From: Larix kaempferi | Lineage: Eukaryota > Streptophyta > Pinopsida > Pinales > Pinaceae | Direction of reading: 5' to 3' | Assembly: GCA_027924585.1 (NCBI GenBank) | Contig: BSBM01000179.1 | Span: 17,108,501-17,172,500, forward strand | DNA: 64,000 nt | Shown: one piece after another, positions 23,022 through 34,640 of the stretch | How the letters are laid out: every line of letters begins with the position of its first letter | How positions within the stretch are numbered: the stretch's first letter is position 1 | Notes under the pieces: generated by a model | What the model saw: the letters and a program-made list of their open reading frames with translations, nothing else | Told to the model about the DNA's origin: nothing | Database searches by the model: none | Made by a program: the position numbers and the translations under genes

Positions 23022-24302
23022 CTAAGTAGCAATTGGACTCAAGGAACAATATGCCACATAATTTGATTGTGACATGGTAGTTCTTACTAGCGAGGGATAT
23101 ACTTGGTCTATAGTTGGATAATAAGAGGTATCAACAAATGTAAGCTGATCGATAGTGACAATGCTTTCATTGTGAGGAAAATGCATCACCGGAAAGAGCG
23201 TAGACACCATAGCCTGCATAGCATTTATGTAATCATGCCTGAAGATCATATCAAAATCCAGAGGGTCCTTTAAAACCATAAAATCAACTAAGACTGTTTT
23301 TCCACCCAAAGTAATGGGTACTTGAGGGAGGAATCCCAACAGTTTACTAGGTCTTTTATCAAAAGTCAATGGCCAATTAACAGCTGGAACAAGGTTAGGA
23401 AAACCTAAATATCTCCAAGCATAAGGGGATAAGATACTAACAGAGGCTCCTTCATCTACAATACATCGATGAACCGCACAGTTTCCGATATCAACCTTTA
23501 TATGAAAAGGTGTAGCAGAAGGAAGGAGAGGCCCAGTTAGAATATTCCAATCAAAGGAAATGATCCCAGAGCTTGGTAGGGGTTCACTTGGCACATATGA
23601 AGTGCCCCCCACTTCCGAAACATTCGAACTGGTAATGCAGAAGACTTCAGGGACAGGTTCATCAGTCTCCGAAGGACTGATGGGATCGGTTGAAGATTGC
23701 ATCGATTCGATCAATTCACTCTCGGAAGAAAGAGTGGGGTTGACGAAAGATTGCATTGGTTCAACCACTTCATCAACCAAAGGTTGATCCGGCTGTTGGG
23801 AATCTATAGACAATTCAGGAGCAGAAGATCCTTTAGACATGGACCACACTCTCCGCACCTCTAGAATAGCAGGGCACATGTGAGTAAGGTGATCTCCCTT
23901 ACAAAGTTTACAAGGGAACTTTGGCTTGAGTCCTATAAGATTAGACTCCTTTACAACAACAGTACTCTCAACATGACTAGCATTGGATGACAGCTTGCCC
24001 CCAGCATGACTTGCATTGGCTGGTTGCTCAGAAGCAAAAGACTTTTGAACTAAGGACCAAACTATTTGCACTTCTGGAAGTACAGGGCACAAATAGGTCA
24101 GGTGTTCTCCCTCGCAAAACTTACAAGGGAACTTAAGCTTCTGTTTATTATGTTTGTCGACAATGTCAACTTTTTCAGCATGACTTGCAGTGGCTGATTC
24201 AGTGTCTCTAGTATGACTCACAGTAACTGATGACTTGTCATTAATATGACCAACAGTGATCAATGACGTGTCCTCAACATGAGCAACAGTGGTTGAAGAC
24301 AT
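23022..24302 (-). CDS. Gag-protease-like protein of Tat-like element
   Basis: This is an intact 426-codon frame, the largest in the element. The N-terminal 130 residues are a Ser/Thr/His-rich repeat region (ASHAEK, NASHAGGK, NASHVEST). Two knuckle-like motifs of the form CX2CX3HX4C occur at residues 60-72 (CKFCEGEHLTYLC) and 131-143 (CKLCKGDHLTHMC), shorter by one residue than standard retroviral knuckles and clearly duplicated. After an acidic linker, a retropepsin-like domain follows with IVDEGASVSIL at residues 281-291, where the common DTG/DSG reads DEG; this variant is familiar in plant Ty3/gypsy proteins. The stop is followed by non-coding sequence instead of RT. The frame is open upstream into the repeats below, so the listed start is nominal. 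Confidence 0.75.
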   Translation of the reverse strand: MSSTTVAHVEDTSLITVGHINDKSSVTVSHTRDTESATASHAEKVDIVDKHNKQKLKFPCKFCEGEHLTYLCPVLPEVQIVWSLVQKSFASEQPANASHAGGKLSSNASHVESTVVVKESNLIGLKPKFPCKLCKGDHLTHMCPAILEVRRVWSMSKGSSAPELSIDSQQPDQPLVDEVVEPMQSFVNPTLSSESELIESMQSSTDPISPSETDEPVPEVFCITSSNVSEVGGTSYVPSEPLPSSGIISFDWNILTGPLLPSATPFHIKVDIGNCAVHRCIVDEGASVSILSPYAWRYLGFPNLVPAVNWPLTFDKRPSKLLGFLPQVPITLGGKTVLVDFMVLKDPLDFDMIFRHDYINAMQAMVSTLFPVMHFPHNESIVTIDQLTFVDTSYYPTIDQVYPSLVRTTMSQSNYVAYCSLSPIAT

Positions 24303-24620
24303 GCTTTCAGTATGATTTGCATTGACTGAAAGTTTTCTCCCAGCATGACCTCCAGAGGATGGGTAGGTTCCTCCAGCCTAACATTCAAAGGCTGGGTGGG
24401 TGAGTTCAGTATGATTTACAGTGACTGAGCGATTTCTCCCAACATGACCACCTAGAGGTTGGGTAGGTGCCCCCAGCATGACCTTCAAAGGCTGGGTAGC
24501 AAGGTTCAGTATGATTTCCAGTGACTGAGTGAGTTCTCCCAACATGACCACTAGAGGTTGGGTAGGTGCCCCTAGCATGACTTCCAGAGGCTAGGTGACT
24601 TCCCCCTTGCTTTGACATCT
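24240..24620 (-). repeat. Coding minisatellite in gag of Tat-like element
   Basis: About three imperfect units of about 60-125 bp contain AGAGGTTGGGTAGGTGCCCC and CAGCATGACC. They encode repeated GSHARGTYPTSSGHVG-like text on the minus strand. Frame changes between units break the link to the gag-protease frame. Confidence 0.75.
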
Positions 24621-24960
24621 TCTTCCTATTCTTCCTAAGTCTATTCCTTTTAGACTACTGGTTACTAGTATTACTACTTTCACCACATAAGGTAGAAGGA
24701 GGAGGAGAAGATGTTACTGGAGAAGCAGGCATAGGGTTTTGATGCTCTTGATGTGAGGTGCTTCTTGAGAAGCATCAGGAGCACGCAAGGCGTTCGGGGT
24801 GGAAAACAACCAAACCGGTAGCCCTATAGTGAATCACGGAAGATTCAAAGTAGCCATGAAGGGAGTGCTAATGTTCCCAATGAATGGAAAAGCACAAGGA
24901 TCCCCTTGAATATGGGTCCCTTGATTGGTGCTCATCGGGATACTATCCATAGTTTTTGAC
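24621..24960 (-). pseudogene. N-terminal piece of Tat-like gag ORF
   Basis: An ATG near 24,950 opens MDSIPMSTNQGTHIQGD and GNISTPFMATLNLP, followed by a stop, a frameshift, and a basic RLRKNRKKM segment leading into the minisatellite. It is probably the original start of the gag-protease ORF. No capsid-type helical domain was recognised. Confidence 0.5.
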
Positions 24961-27004
24961 TCAACGGGCTAGAAAATCTCTAAGGCTGACTAAAAACAAG
25001 TAGCACAAAGAGCACACTACTAAAATTTCCTAAGTAATCAAACCAGGAAAACAATGGAAAATACTCTCGGAAGCAAGTCTGGGATGATTAGGGCCCATAA
25101 CAGACTAACAGAGTATCGACGGTCAGTTACGTGGTGTTCTCCGGAGGTCCACAGGGTGCAAGCGTTTGAATCACCAAATCGACCTCCTGGGATTACTGCC
25201 AAAGGGTTACCTTCCACGTCTGTCCGAGGTGAAGTGGGAATAACCGCCCACTCTACCTGTGTAAAGCCCTAAAGGTCTGATACTAAGGATACCATCAATA
25301 CGAAATAGCCTAGGGGGATAGTCGTCAACCTAGTCGAAACGCATGGGCAGGGTATCAAAGCCCGAAGTCCGAATGGACCCCCGTACTCGAATCAACTCTG
25401 GTTTATGGTTGAGAGGAAAGTGAGGGGATATCCTCAACAATTCCAATATCCCACTGCCTCGTGCTGAACTCTGGTTTGAGTAGAGCATCCCATGACTATT
25501 TGATAGAGATGGATTTACCTAAATGAAAGTCGTACTACGATTGTTGAGTAATGAAGCCAGTTTCGGATCGTTTAAGGTGATTTAAGTCCGTAACTCTAGC
25601 CTTAACTAGTTGATGATGTGTATACCTAAAAAGCAAAATGTTGCTAATAAATTTTATTAATATTTCTTTTTAAGGGCTACTTGTTACTCAAGGGTTGTAA
25701 TGCGGTGTGTGGAATGGTTTGTATGAAAGTAAAGTGCATGTAAAGTAATGCTTTCAAATTCACAAAAAACGTTTTCTCTTTCCATTTATATTCTTTCAAA
25801 AATCGAAAACTAGGCAATCCTAAATAAAAATCTTTTTGTATTTTCTTTTAATATTTCGAAGCAAACTATGCTACCTCAAAACAATGCTAGACCTTACTAC
25901 TAAGCTACTTAAAACAATTTTTTCTTTTTTTCTGATAATTGTAAAAGAAAAAGAATTTGTAAAAGTGCAAGTAAGACCTAAATGTAAAGTGTAAGGAAGA
26001 CTAACACCTAAATGGCTCAAAACAAACAAATCAAACGATTTGAGGAAGACTTGGCTTACCAAGTTTTTGCAAAAGAAAAACTTGAGACTTGGAAACAAAG
26101 TGTAAAAGAGACAAGGAGAAGAAATGCTCGCAATGGAAAGGTAGGCCTAACAGGCTGCTCCTAAGCATCAAAACCCTAAGAAAACACTAAGCCAAGTAAA
26201 GAAGTAAGCAAGCGAACCAAAAAGTGACCTTACCAAACACACATAATCGAAAGAAGACTAACTAGGAGGATTTGACTCACTTGGACTGAACTGAAAAAAC
26301 AATCAGGAAGTATCAAAACCAAGCAACCTTTTGAAAGCAACCCTAAGGACTCAAACTTGAAGGTCAAACCCTAATGGAAATGATAAGACAAAGAGAAAGT
26401 GTGCTATTGTTGTCACAAACAACTAACGATAATGACATAGGTTTGTATGACTGCAACAAGCAACTAGGGCCAGAGTGTACAGCTATGTCCAAAAGAGACT
26501 AGTGCACAAACTTCAAAAAGGGCTAGAAAGCAGCGAAGACACTTAAACAAGGACTCAAGCAAGCAAAAACAAACTAAAAGACATCGGAGAGGCAAACAAG
26601 ACTCAACAGAGACATGGGAGGTCTCAGGGGTCAGTGAAGGAAGCAAATCAACAGGATGGAAAAGAAACCAAAGGCTTGGAAATCAAACCCTAACAGAAAA
26701 TTGGACACTATAGGAAAATACACTATTGTACAATGTAGGAACCAACATACATCAGGAGAGGTACGCTACTGTGCAGTGCAAGGAGGGGTGTTCATCAGGA
26801 AACAAACGCTACTGTAAGTAGGGTAGACTAGTGTACATGCCTCAGAAGGGCACAAACATGCTTTACAATAGTCAACTGAGATGAATCAAGCAAAAAGGAT
26901 AGGTAACACAGACCTACAAGGCCTCTTAGACAATCAAAAAGACTGAAAAATGGGCTGGAAGAACACTTAACTAGGTCTCCTAGAGCCGAAAAACACACGG
27001 TTAC
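24961..27004. other. Long leader of Tat-like element
   Basis: Two kilobases lie between primer site and first ORF, without recognisable coding content on either strand. It contains several copies of short words such as CACTATTGTACAATG near 26,700-26,850. Long leaders are usual in Tat-lineage elements; packaging or promoter signals could lie here but none can be named. Confidence 0.55.
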
Positions 27005-27022
27005 TCCCCAACGGAGTCGCCA
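27005..27022 (-). other. Primer binding site of Tat-like element
   Basis: The minus strand reads TGGCGACTCCGTTGGGGA six bases inside the 5' LTR. This is the type used by Tat/Ogre-lineage Ty3/gypsy elements (reported as tRNA-Arg), not the initiator-Met site of copia elements. Confidence 0.7.
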
Positions 27023-27028
27023 GTCTAT

Positions 27029-28008
27029 TGTTCAGGATTTTAACCTTATAGCGAGGAGTGGACACTACCAACTTGGGGGGGGATTGACAGGTAAACACAT
27101 TAATTGTATTGCATTTAGTTACTACAAAAGAAAGAGATCGATATTGAAAGAAGTACCTCTTATTGACGACTGGTCCTAGCTTTCGCTTGATCTCCCACTT
27201 GATCTTCTGCTTGACAAACCTGCAACACAAAAGATACCTTCCTTAGCGTATCTTGGATATAATAAATATGATGAAAGAACAAACAACTTGATCATCAAAT
27301 ATAACAAGATATTAATCCAAATGAATATACAATCTAGTAGACATTCGATTTGGGACAGGAAGGGTGTTTCGACCTTTTTATTATCAGAGAAACATGAATC
27401 AGTACAATATACCTGACGTGTAGAGATGTAGCTTTTGCAATCGGATCCTGGGATCCTGCTCTTCACTCTAACTTCGTAATTCCTCTAGCGTAACAGTACT
27501 CAAAGCATTCTTTCTAGGTCTTTCACTTCTTTCTCTCTCTAACCCCTCTCATGGATCCTCGTATTTATGGGACAAGGTAGGCAGTTGGATTCGAGAGGTA
27601 GTTGAATTGGGAGGTTGGGGAAGTTGCAGAACCAACTTCAACTAATCCCAATTCATCAACTTAATATATTTTGATTTCATCTTAAGATGTACGCGAGTTT
27701 CATACAATAAGAGTAGTGTACAAAGAGCAACTTTCGTGCTCTGCAACAAGCGTTTACAACATTTTGGGAGATGTACGCTGGTTGTCCTTGAGCAAAGTAG
27801 AGTATTTTTCCAAGGTGCACGCTGGTTTGCTATACAGAGAGGGGCGTACATGTGGTAAAATCAGGAGAAACTACATGATCTTCAGTTGAAGAGTGTACTT
27901 CTAGCAACAAGTCATCCAGGTCAATCAAACTCTTCAATCCTTAGTGTCCTTTTGTGTGATCAACAGAGCAATGTGATCACGGACGGAGAAGTGCAGATTT
28001 GACCTATA
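27029..28008 (-). repeat. 5' LTR of Tat-like element
   Basis: This is the partner of 19,720-20,706. The last few bases of its outer end (ACA of ATAACA) are missing and replaced by the start of the duplicated host segment, sharing the trinucleotide TAG/ATA at the join. Confidence 0.9.
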
Positions 28009-28632
28009 GTCAAAAGCACTTCTAGCTTTCTCCATTAAGGTATTTCAAGACCAAACCTTCTAACAGATGGTTGAACATGGTGTAAGCATTATGTTTCAAA
28101 GGACATTAGTCAGGATTATGCTGGTTAACCTTAACATTCCTAAATTCCATTCCCCTGATCCACCAAAATGTTTCTACCCTATGAAAATATATTTTCGACC
28201 TAACATTTAACTTCAACGTACTGACTTCATAAATAATTGTTCATATAGAATATAGATTTGTGACATTTTCCCTTCTTTCTGTTGGAAAGAAAACACAAAG
28301 CATTGGTAATAATCACATCCCCGACTGGAGGAATAAACATCTTCATCGGAGATACAAATAAAATACAATAATAATAACAATATAAAATACAAGTGAATAT
28401 CTTCTGAAGTTACAATTACATTAACACTATCAGTTGTTCCTATCACCTACATACTATATTATTGCTGTAGCAGCTAATTGAAGTGATGTTGTGTTTGTAA
28501 AAGTTCTCCAATTCAGATTCGAATGCCTAGGTCAGAAATAAATGCATTTCCTATTGTTATTGCTGATTCTGTTCATTTTAAAGTGTTGTCGTTCTTAGCA
28601 TTTATGGTCGTTGTTTTACATTGGAAGCATGT
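28007..28632. repeat. Right copy of 626-bp host duplication
   Basis: This copy, starting TAGTCAAAAGCAC directly after the truncated LTR, matches 19,094-19,719. Its right end continues into host DNA (GTGTTTATATTAAG), showing that the left copy is the one interrupted by the element. Confidence 0.85.
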
Positions 28633-29132
28633 GTTTATATTAAGTATCATAAACAACCATTGGGTACCGTCTGTTTGACGAAATTTGCACTCCAAGATAT
28701 ACACCAAACATGAAAACCAGTCCATACAGGTGTCAACAGTAAAAAGGGGAAACTAGGTAACTATTTGACGGAAGTTCTGAGTCAAATTACACACACAGTC
28801 AACCTATACTCAACCCAGGTCCACTTGGATATCATATAGTAGAGGTAAAACAGGGGTTACAAACTGTTTGACGTAAGTATGCAGTTGTTAGCCAAAGGTT
28901 TTTTGATCATTAAGGATGCTAGGTCTCTAGATGCAGTGCGTGCTCTAATTTTATTTCAGTTTTGATAGCAATGAGGAAGAGGATAAAAGTCCCATTGTAT
29001 ATTTCCCTTCCACGGCTCTTTTTCTTGCGGATGTAAATATTTTTATGTAAATATGTGACGTATTTTTCAACAAAAAATTATTGAATTTGTACTGATATAG
29101 GAAATGCATGCAATAGAAAATTCATGTCTTAC
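28633..29132. other. Host DNA, probable intron of RSH1-type gene
   Basis: No exon or repeat was recognised. It lies downstream (minus strand) of a clean splice donor, so it would be intronic if the two exons to the right belong to a transcribed gene. Confidence 0.45.
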
Positions 29133-29225
29133 AAGCTCTCCAAGGATACGAGCAACTTCCACTTGATGTATGATGAATGTCTCCCCACTCCTTCGCTTCT
29201 GCCCATCATGAGCTTCAAAGGCCAA
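29133..29225 (-). CDS. RSH1-type (RelA/SpoT homologue) exon
   Basis: This is a 93-nt minus-strand exon of exactly 31 codons, flanked by an acceptor (TTTTTTTGATGATACAG) and a donor (GTAAGA). It encodes LAFEAHDGQKRRSGETFIIH followed by VEVARILGEL, the start of the HD hydrolase domain of plant RSH1 proteins; the His of FIIH and the surrounding HDGQKRRSGE are highly conserved in the family. RSH proteins make or degrade (p)ppGpp, in plastids in plants. There is no stop, frameshift or splice-site damage. The next expected coding segment (ELDWESIVAGLLHDTVEDT-like) was not found down to 28,633, so the following intron is long or the gene is broken by the transposon to the left. Confidence 0.8.
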
Positions 29226-29405
29226 CTGTATCATCAAAAAAATAAATTTTGAACAAATCTTGCTCATTTAAAAAAATAACACACAACAAATGATTTTAGC
29301 CATAATTTTCACACACCTGAAAGAAGCTCTCAGAAGCAAAATTTGAGGGGAACTCAATAGTAACTGGGAAAATTTAAGTACCTTTTACTACCCAAAATAA
29401 TATAC

Positions 29406-29470
29406 CTTCAGAGCATCTTTGACCAACCGCAGATGTGCAGATGACAGATATGAAATAGTCGGTTTTAGGA
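29406..29470 (-). CDS. RSH1-type exon immediately upstream of HD exon
   Basis: The minus strand reads VLKPTISYLSSAHLRLVKDA then LK and a GTATAT donor at 29,405. This matches the LKPTISYLSP...LVQKALK text that directly precedes LAFEAHDGQ in plant RSH1 proteins, and the phase fits the next exon. The acceptor is placed at GGTTGCAAG, giving an exon of about 65 nt; the frame stays open a little further upstream, so this edge is uncertain. The intron to the next exon is 180 bp. Confidence 0.65.
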
Positions 29471-32400
29471 CTTGCAACCAAAGTTCAAAAGGAATGAAAA
29501 GTCAATGTAGAGGATATTATACAAGGAATCAACATAATTCACATATGCTTAAGCTAAAAGTAAAATGACAATATTTCAAAAAACTTAAGTAATTTACAGG
29601 CTGTGCATAAACAAAAAGACTGACACTTTCCAAATGTATAGAACCTAGAGGAAGAAGTATTAATAAATCACTTGAAGAAGCACATCACTTCTTGAGACAC
29701 CATACATTGATGATTGAACATATTGAAAACAACAAAACTATTATGACAAGACAGATGGATGAGGAGTCTAAGATGCACACAAGTGGTTGGAATTAGGGTT
29801 GCATCCTCAAGAAATAATTTCAAATTTGTACCTAGAACTGGAAATAGAACCTTCTACTGTTGATATTAGGCGAGGCAATGCCCTAGAAGCATAATTTTAT
29901 TGTTTTCCAACCTTCATTCCTTGCCCAAAAATGCTTATTTTATAGACCAATCTGCCCAGATTTGATTTTGACCCTTCTTACTGCTGCTCTGAAGGGTAGG
30001 AGAGTCCAAATAATGGCAGGAATTGATTCAATGTTGCCCAGACTTACTGATTAGGTGTTGCTTCATACCTTTTGAGGTCTAAAAATTACCTAGAAATGAC
30101 CTAAAACAATCCACATCTCCTTTATCAACCCATAGAACTAACTATGAATGCCTACTCTTTGCCTAGGCCAACCCAAGAATCCTCTACAGAAACCAAGTGA
30201 ACACCCTATGAAAATAGGGAGGTAACACACTACAAAGTCACACTTGTAAATGTTAATGACAAATCAATATATCTAACAATGGCCATTACAATGGAACATA
30301 GAGGTACATCTAGCAGATTATTTCACAAATACATGAATTTGAGCTAAATTATAGCAAGACATTCTTCTTCCAATGGACTTCGATTCAGAGCCAACTATTC
30401 ATAATTGGATCACTAAGAATGTGGACACCCTCAGCAAAGTTCCTTCATCCATTCCTCACAGTGATATAATGACAACATTGCAATTTCACACATGCTCAGA
30501 TTGATAGTTTTCTCCATCTCATTACAACTTCAACAATGACCAACTATTGGCACCTCTAAACTACAAGCCATGACCAAGTATTAGTGTATCTAAAATAAAT
30601 TTGGCAAATGAACGGACGATTCATATCTTATTCTATTATCACATTTTGTAGAAGAGTCATAGACACAGTAAAAACACATTTTTGAGCATTTATTGGCAAT
30701 TTTGGGCATGTTGGATCCTCTTAAAAAGCATTAAGGTCGAATCTGGGCATGTCTGAGGGTCAAAACAACCCTAAAACAGTGATAGACAGCAGCAAAACCA
30801 ATCTTTGACAAGTTCTAAGTGGTTTTTGAAGCATGTACAACAGTCTTAAGGAGGTTCTGGAAATGCATTTGATTGGAATAAGCAATAAACCAACAATTTT
30901 GCTTCAATGTTCAAACCTAAAGGAAGCACTAGCGGGCCACACCCTTCTTGCAGTCCTCACCTCATGTCTAGAACAAATCGTTGGACTTTGGAGTGGTAAG
31001 GATGGTATAATATTCTCCCCACTGTTGAGCTGGAATTAACCATTATATGGCTCAAAGATATTTACAAGTACAAGTTTACAATATCAAAGGAATGCTATAG
31101 TCCTCTCCACATGTAGTTAATAAAAATGTCACGAGCTCAAATTCAAAGGAGTCATTCATTGCACCTATAAATATCATGGGCTCTGATATTACATGGTAGA
31201 TCTAAAACTCTAGTCTAGTAATGGTTAGGGTAGTTCTCTTCATCATCTTTGACATGGCATGCATTAAATTAGCATCCTGTAGAAGTAATGCGTCTAGGTC
31301 TATTTCAACATTTGTAGTAGTAAAAACTAGATCAAGAGTTTTATAAGGAAACCAGGCATCGCTGACTAGGATCTTCTAAATTAATGATCTTCTAAGGTAT
31401 TTATAACTGAAGGTTCCTTTGAATAGCCTCAACATACACTTGTAGTAGTCCAAAAATCACAACTTACAATAGTAATGGCAGCATCCAAACTTGAAATGTC
31501 AGCAACCACAATTGGTCTCTAATGTGTAAAAAGGCTCGGTTGAAGGATATATATAAGTGAGATGTTCCACTTGCTTATGCACATATTATATAGGGCATCC
31601 ACCTTGGAAGACACTTCACTCATCATTCATGGCCAAAGTTTAGAGTGTTCCTAGATGTTGGGTGCTTGAGCTTCAGTTCATGCCATTTGAAGGCTTGTTT
31701 TTTTATCAGCTATCCACACATGAGGTTTCTTGTTGATGTTTCATAATACTTGGAGTCTAGCATTCAGCTTTGGGGTCTTATATTTTGCTATGAGATGCCA
31801 TTTTGAGGAGAGTTCCATCATTTGGAGGGGGTCATTGCATCACTTGAGGGATATACTACCTTACTCATCGAGTCCTCCCACCTTCGAATTGATTTTTTCA
31901 TGATTTGAGGAGGTCGTCCCATATTTTGGGAAGAATTATATGCTAACTTTATGGTGGTTGTTGGGTTGCTCAGGGTTTGTCTACTTTGTCCACTTCATTG
32001 GATGTTGATTGGAAATTGGTCCTTTCCTTCATGGTGGACATGTTCTAGGGTTGGTCCACATTCATTGCTTGTGGACATATTCTTGGAGCGTATCTCTTGA
32101 GAGGAAATAGTCTACATATAGGAGGAAAACAATCCATCCATGAATAGTTTCCTTAACGGTCATTTTAAGTAACAAATAAGTTCATGTCTCTTCCTTATCC
32201 ATGGTTATGAAATCATTCTTTCTTGCTGAACAATATAATATCATTATTTATTATGAGAAATCACTATGAAGGTTCCTTTAGGTCAAAAATATTGTCTAAA
32301 TAACTACATTTGATATTTTGTAGGTCTAAAATCTTGGATTTGTAAATTACTTCTAAATATGTATGGAATTTCTATGTATTCGTTCGATGTGGAAATTTAA

Positions 32401-32755
32401 GAAGTTAGTCCTCCAAACGTTTTGTCAAAAGTCATCAAACAAGACAATTTGGTTTGTTATGGCTATCCTTGTTGGGAATCAAGTTGGTAATGGACTGGGT
32501 TAGTCATTATAAGTATACATATTTATGTTTATTACCTATACTCTTAACACCACAAAAGTGTTCATGGTTTCCATGTTGTGGTCACAATTGTGGGGAAATT
32601 TCTGAATTTCTCAAACCATTGGGAAACCATTTTTTTATTGTGGTAGTTGTTGAATGCATTGGGAATTAATCACCCCTCTCATACATGAAGACAAGTGCTT
32701 GGGAGAACTAAATCCTGACAATGTAGACAAGTGCTTGGGAGGATAAAAGCATGTA
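29471..32755. other. No feature recognised
   Basis: This is AT-rich sequence with no recognisable exon, element end or repeat. It could be intron of the RSH1-type gene, whose upstream exons I could not find here. Confidence 0.45.
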
Positions 32756-32779
32756 TCTCTCTCTCTCTCTCTCTCTCTC
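32756..32779. repeat. (TC)12 microsatellite
   Basis: Twelve uninterrupted TC dinucleotides, preceded by a short direct duplication containing GACAAGTGCTTGGGAG (about 32,690-32,745). Confidence 0.95.
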
Positions 32780-34139
32780 AAGATGGACTTGTACACTTAG
32801 TGGGATTCCAATAAGAACTTGTAGGAAACTAGTGGGCTTCCTTTGGGGTCTTGATAGGCACTTGGTGGACTTCTTATTGGGACAACTACATACTTCAAGA
32901 GGGATTCAAGGATTTTCCATAAATTTCATATTTTTAGTTTTCAAGTGCCCTTGTTCATCTATAGTTTGCAATGCCTTATACATGTCTCCTTGGTTCCTCA
33001 TATCTTCCCCGTGTTATTCTTCAAATAGTATAACAGAAAAAGCTGCAATAGAGCCTTCCTTTCATCTTGTAAAAGCAATCCATTAATTTCTGCATCTACG
33101 TTAAAGCATCTAAATCTTGGGATGGCCTCATAAGCTTCTTGTAACTAGTTTGTTGGATGTGTGGAAACATCCACTTTATACATTTCTTCCTCCTATGCAA
33201 ATTGTCCCTGGGCATCTGGATTTTATACTTTTTTTTAGATATAATTCTTATATTTACAAGGACATATTTACAAATGTACCCACACAGGGTTTTGAATCTG
33301 GGTTTCCATGTTAATACAAGCTTGATGACCTCGCTGCTTGCTGATAGACAACATTCTTGCCAAGAGCATAAATTTGGCTTTTATACTTAATCTCTAGGTA
33401 GTTGTTTCTTGATGTATTTGTATGCCATGATTGGATTATGAATAGGAGCTCGACGTGGTTCTTTAGGTGGTTGTCCTAAAAGCTATTTTTGTCTTCAAAG
33501 TTATGAATTTATTGTCTATATATAATTAATGGCAGTGTGGTAGAATTTCTCTAATCCATCAATGTAAATGTCTATTATCGTCCAATTATGGACAACATAA
33601 GTAGCATATAGCCACTGCAATCACATAAATGCTGCATAATATGCGATAAGGATTCTAAGGAATGCATATGGATGACTGCAAATCTTAAAGAACTTTATTT
33701 CATGCCACCTCTGTGACATCTTTAATGATCCCTGATGGAAAAAGTTCAGTTTGATTTGCTAATTGATAGGTGGCCTTTTTCAATCTCAACTATCCCAAGT
33801 CTTATGATTGTTGTAAGAAGAAAATTCAAATTCAATCTTCTGTATGTGAAGTCTACATTACACTAGTTATTCCTAGTATGTCATATTTGGATTTTTTATG
33901 AAGTTATCTTTTTGTTGTTTTTACAGATTTTACCCTTCTTTGAAGATTCTGGTGTATACCCTTAATGAGATCGAATCAAATCATGTTGAGAGTCAAATTC
34001 CTTGCTGAGAAATATAATCCAATGATCGCAGTCAAGTTGCATCTGTATGCAACATATCACATGTTTGTTATAAATAAATATTGAATTTTGTTCTCTTGTA
34101 AAATGTCTAAAATTCATGACTTTAGACAATAGAGTTGGA
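32780..34139. other. No feature recognised
   Basis: No coding segment with family motifs, no repeat array and no element end could be identified. Confidence 0.45.
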
Positions 34140-34640
34140 ATTTGGAATTTGGAATTTCCATCATGTATGTGCCTGATTTAATGAATAATATACTTTCAAT
34201 TTATTGCATGAAATATTTACAATGTTTAGTTGAGTTTGATGGTTAGCAAGTCACCATCAGAGATAGCAACCATGGATTTACAATAATAAGAGATAACAAC
34301 CATGGATCTAGTTGAGTTCTAGCCAGGAGTTCAAGAAGATGGCCTTTATAAGCTACCCACATATCCAGTTGAGCAGGTATGGAAGCATATCATGGTGGAG
34401 GAGGGTTTCCATCTTTAAGAAGACAATTACAAAGAGATTCTCTGAGTAAGAAAAAGTTGAAATTCTTGAGACACTTACTCTAGTTGTCAAAGGATTCTCC
34501 CAAAAGAGTTAGTTTCCCTTGATGATCTAATGCATGCACCACCAATTTTGGATTTTAGTATCCATTAGTTGGTACTCAAGCTGGGCGTTTATGAGCTTCA
34601 TGCATATTCCAATTATCTATTTGATCTTGGCTTGGCCCTA
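34140..34640 (+). pseudogene. Degraded copia protease to pre-integrase trace
   Basis: The plus strand reads SIMYVPDLMNNILSIYCMK at about 34,158-34,215, like the VLYVPGLKKNLLSVS signature at the end of the copia protease region, then VEFDG, and further on EDGLYKLPTYPVEQ at about 34,337, like the DGLYKL of the pre-integrase domain. Stops are frequent and nothing recognisable follows. It is a very old Ty1/copia fragment. Confidence 0.45.

Larger units (their letters stand above)
19720..28008 (-). mobile_element. Tat-like Ty3/gypsy element, non-autonomous
   Basis: This is an LTR element of 8.3 kb. The LTRs (19,720-20,706 and 27,029-28,008) start TGTTCAGG on the plus strand; the left one ends ATAACA, while the right one lacks its last bases and runs directly into duplicated host DNA. 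A primer site resembling that of the Tat/Ogre lineage lies at 27,005-27,022, so the transcript runs on the minus strand. The 6.3-kb interior holds a repeat-rich gag-protease ORF and long non-coding arrays, but no reverse transcriptase, RNase H or integrase, so it depends on another element for movement. Confidence 0.85.

Noticed and set aside
19094-28632. The 626-bp flanking copies as LTRs of a bigger element
   Set aside because: The order is A-B...B'-A' with B the LTR; an LTR pair would keep the same internal order, and the copies have no TG/CA ends or primer site.
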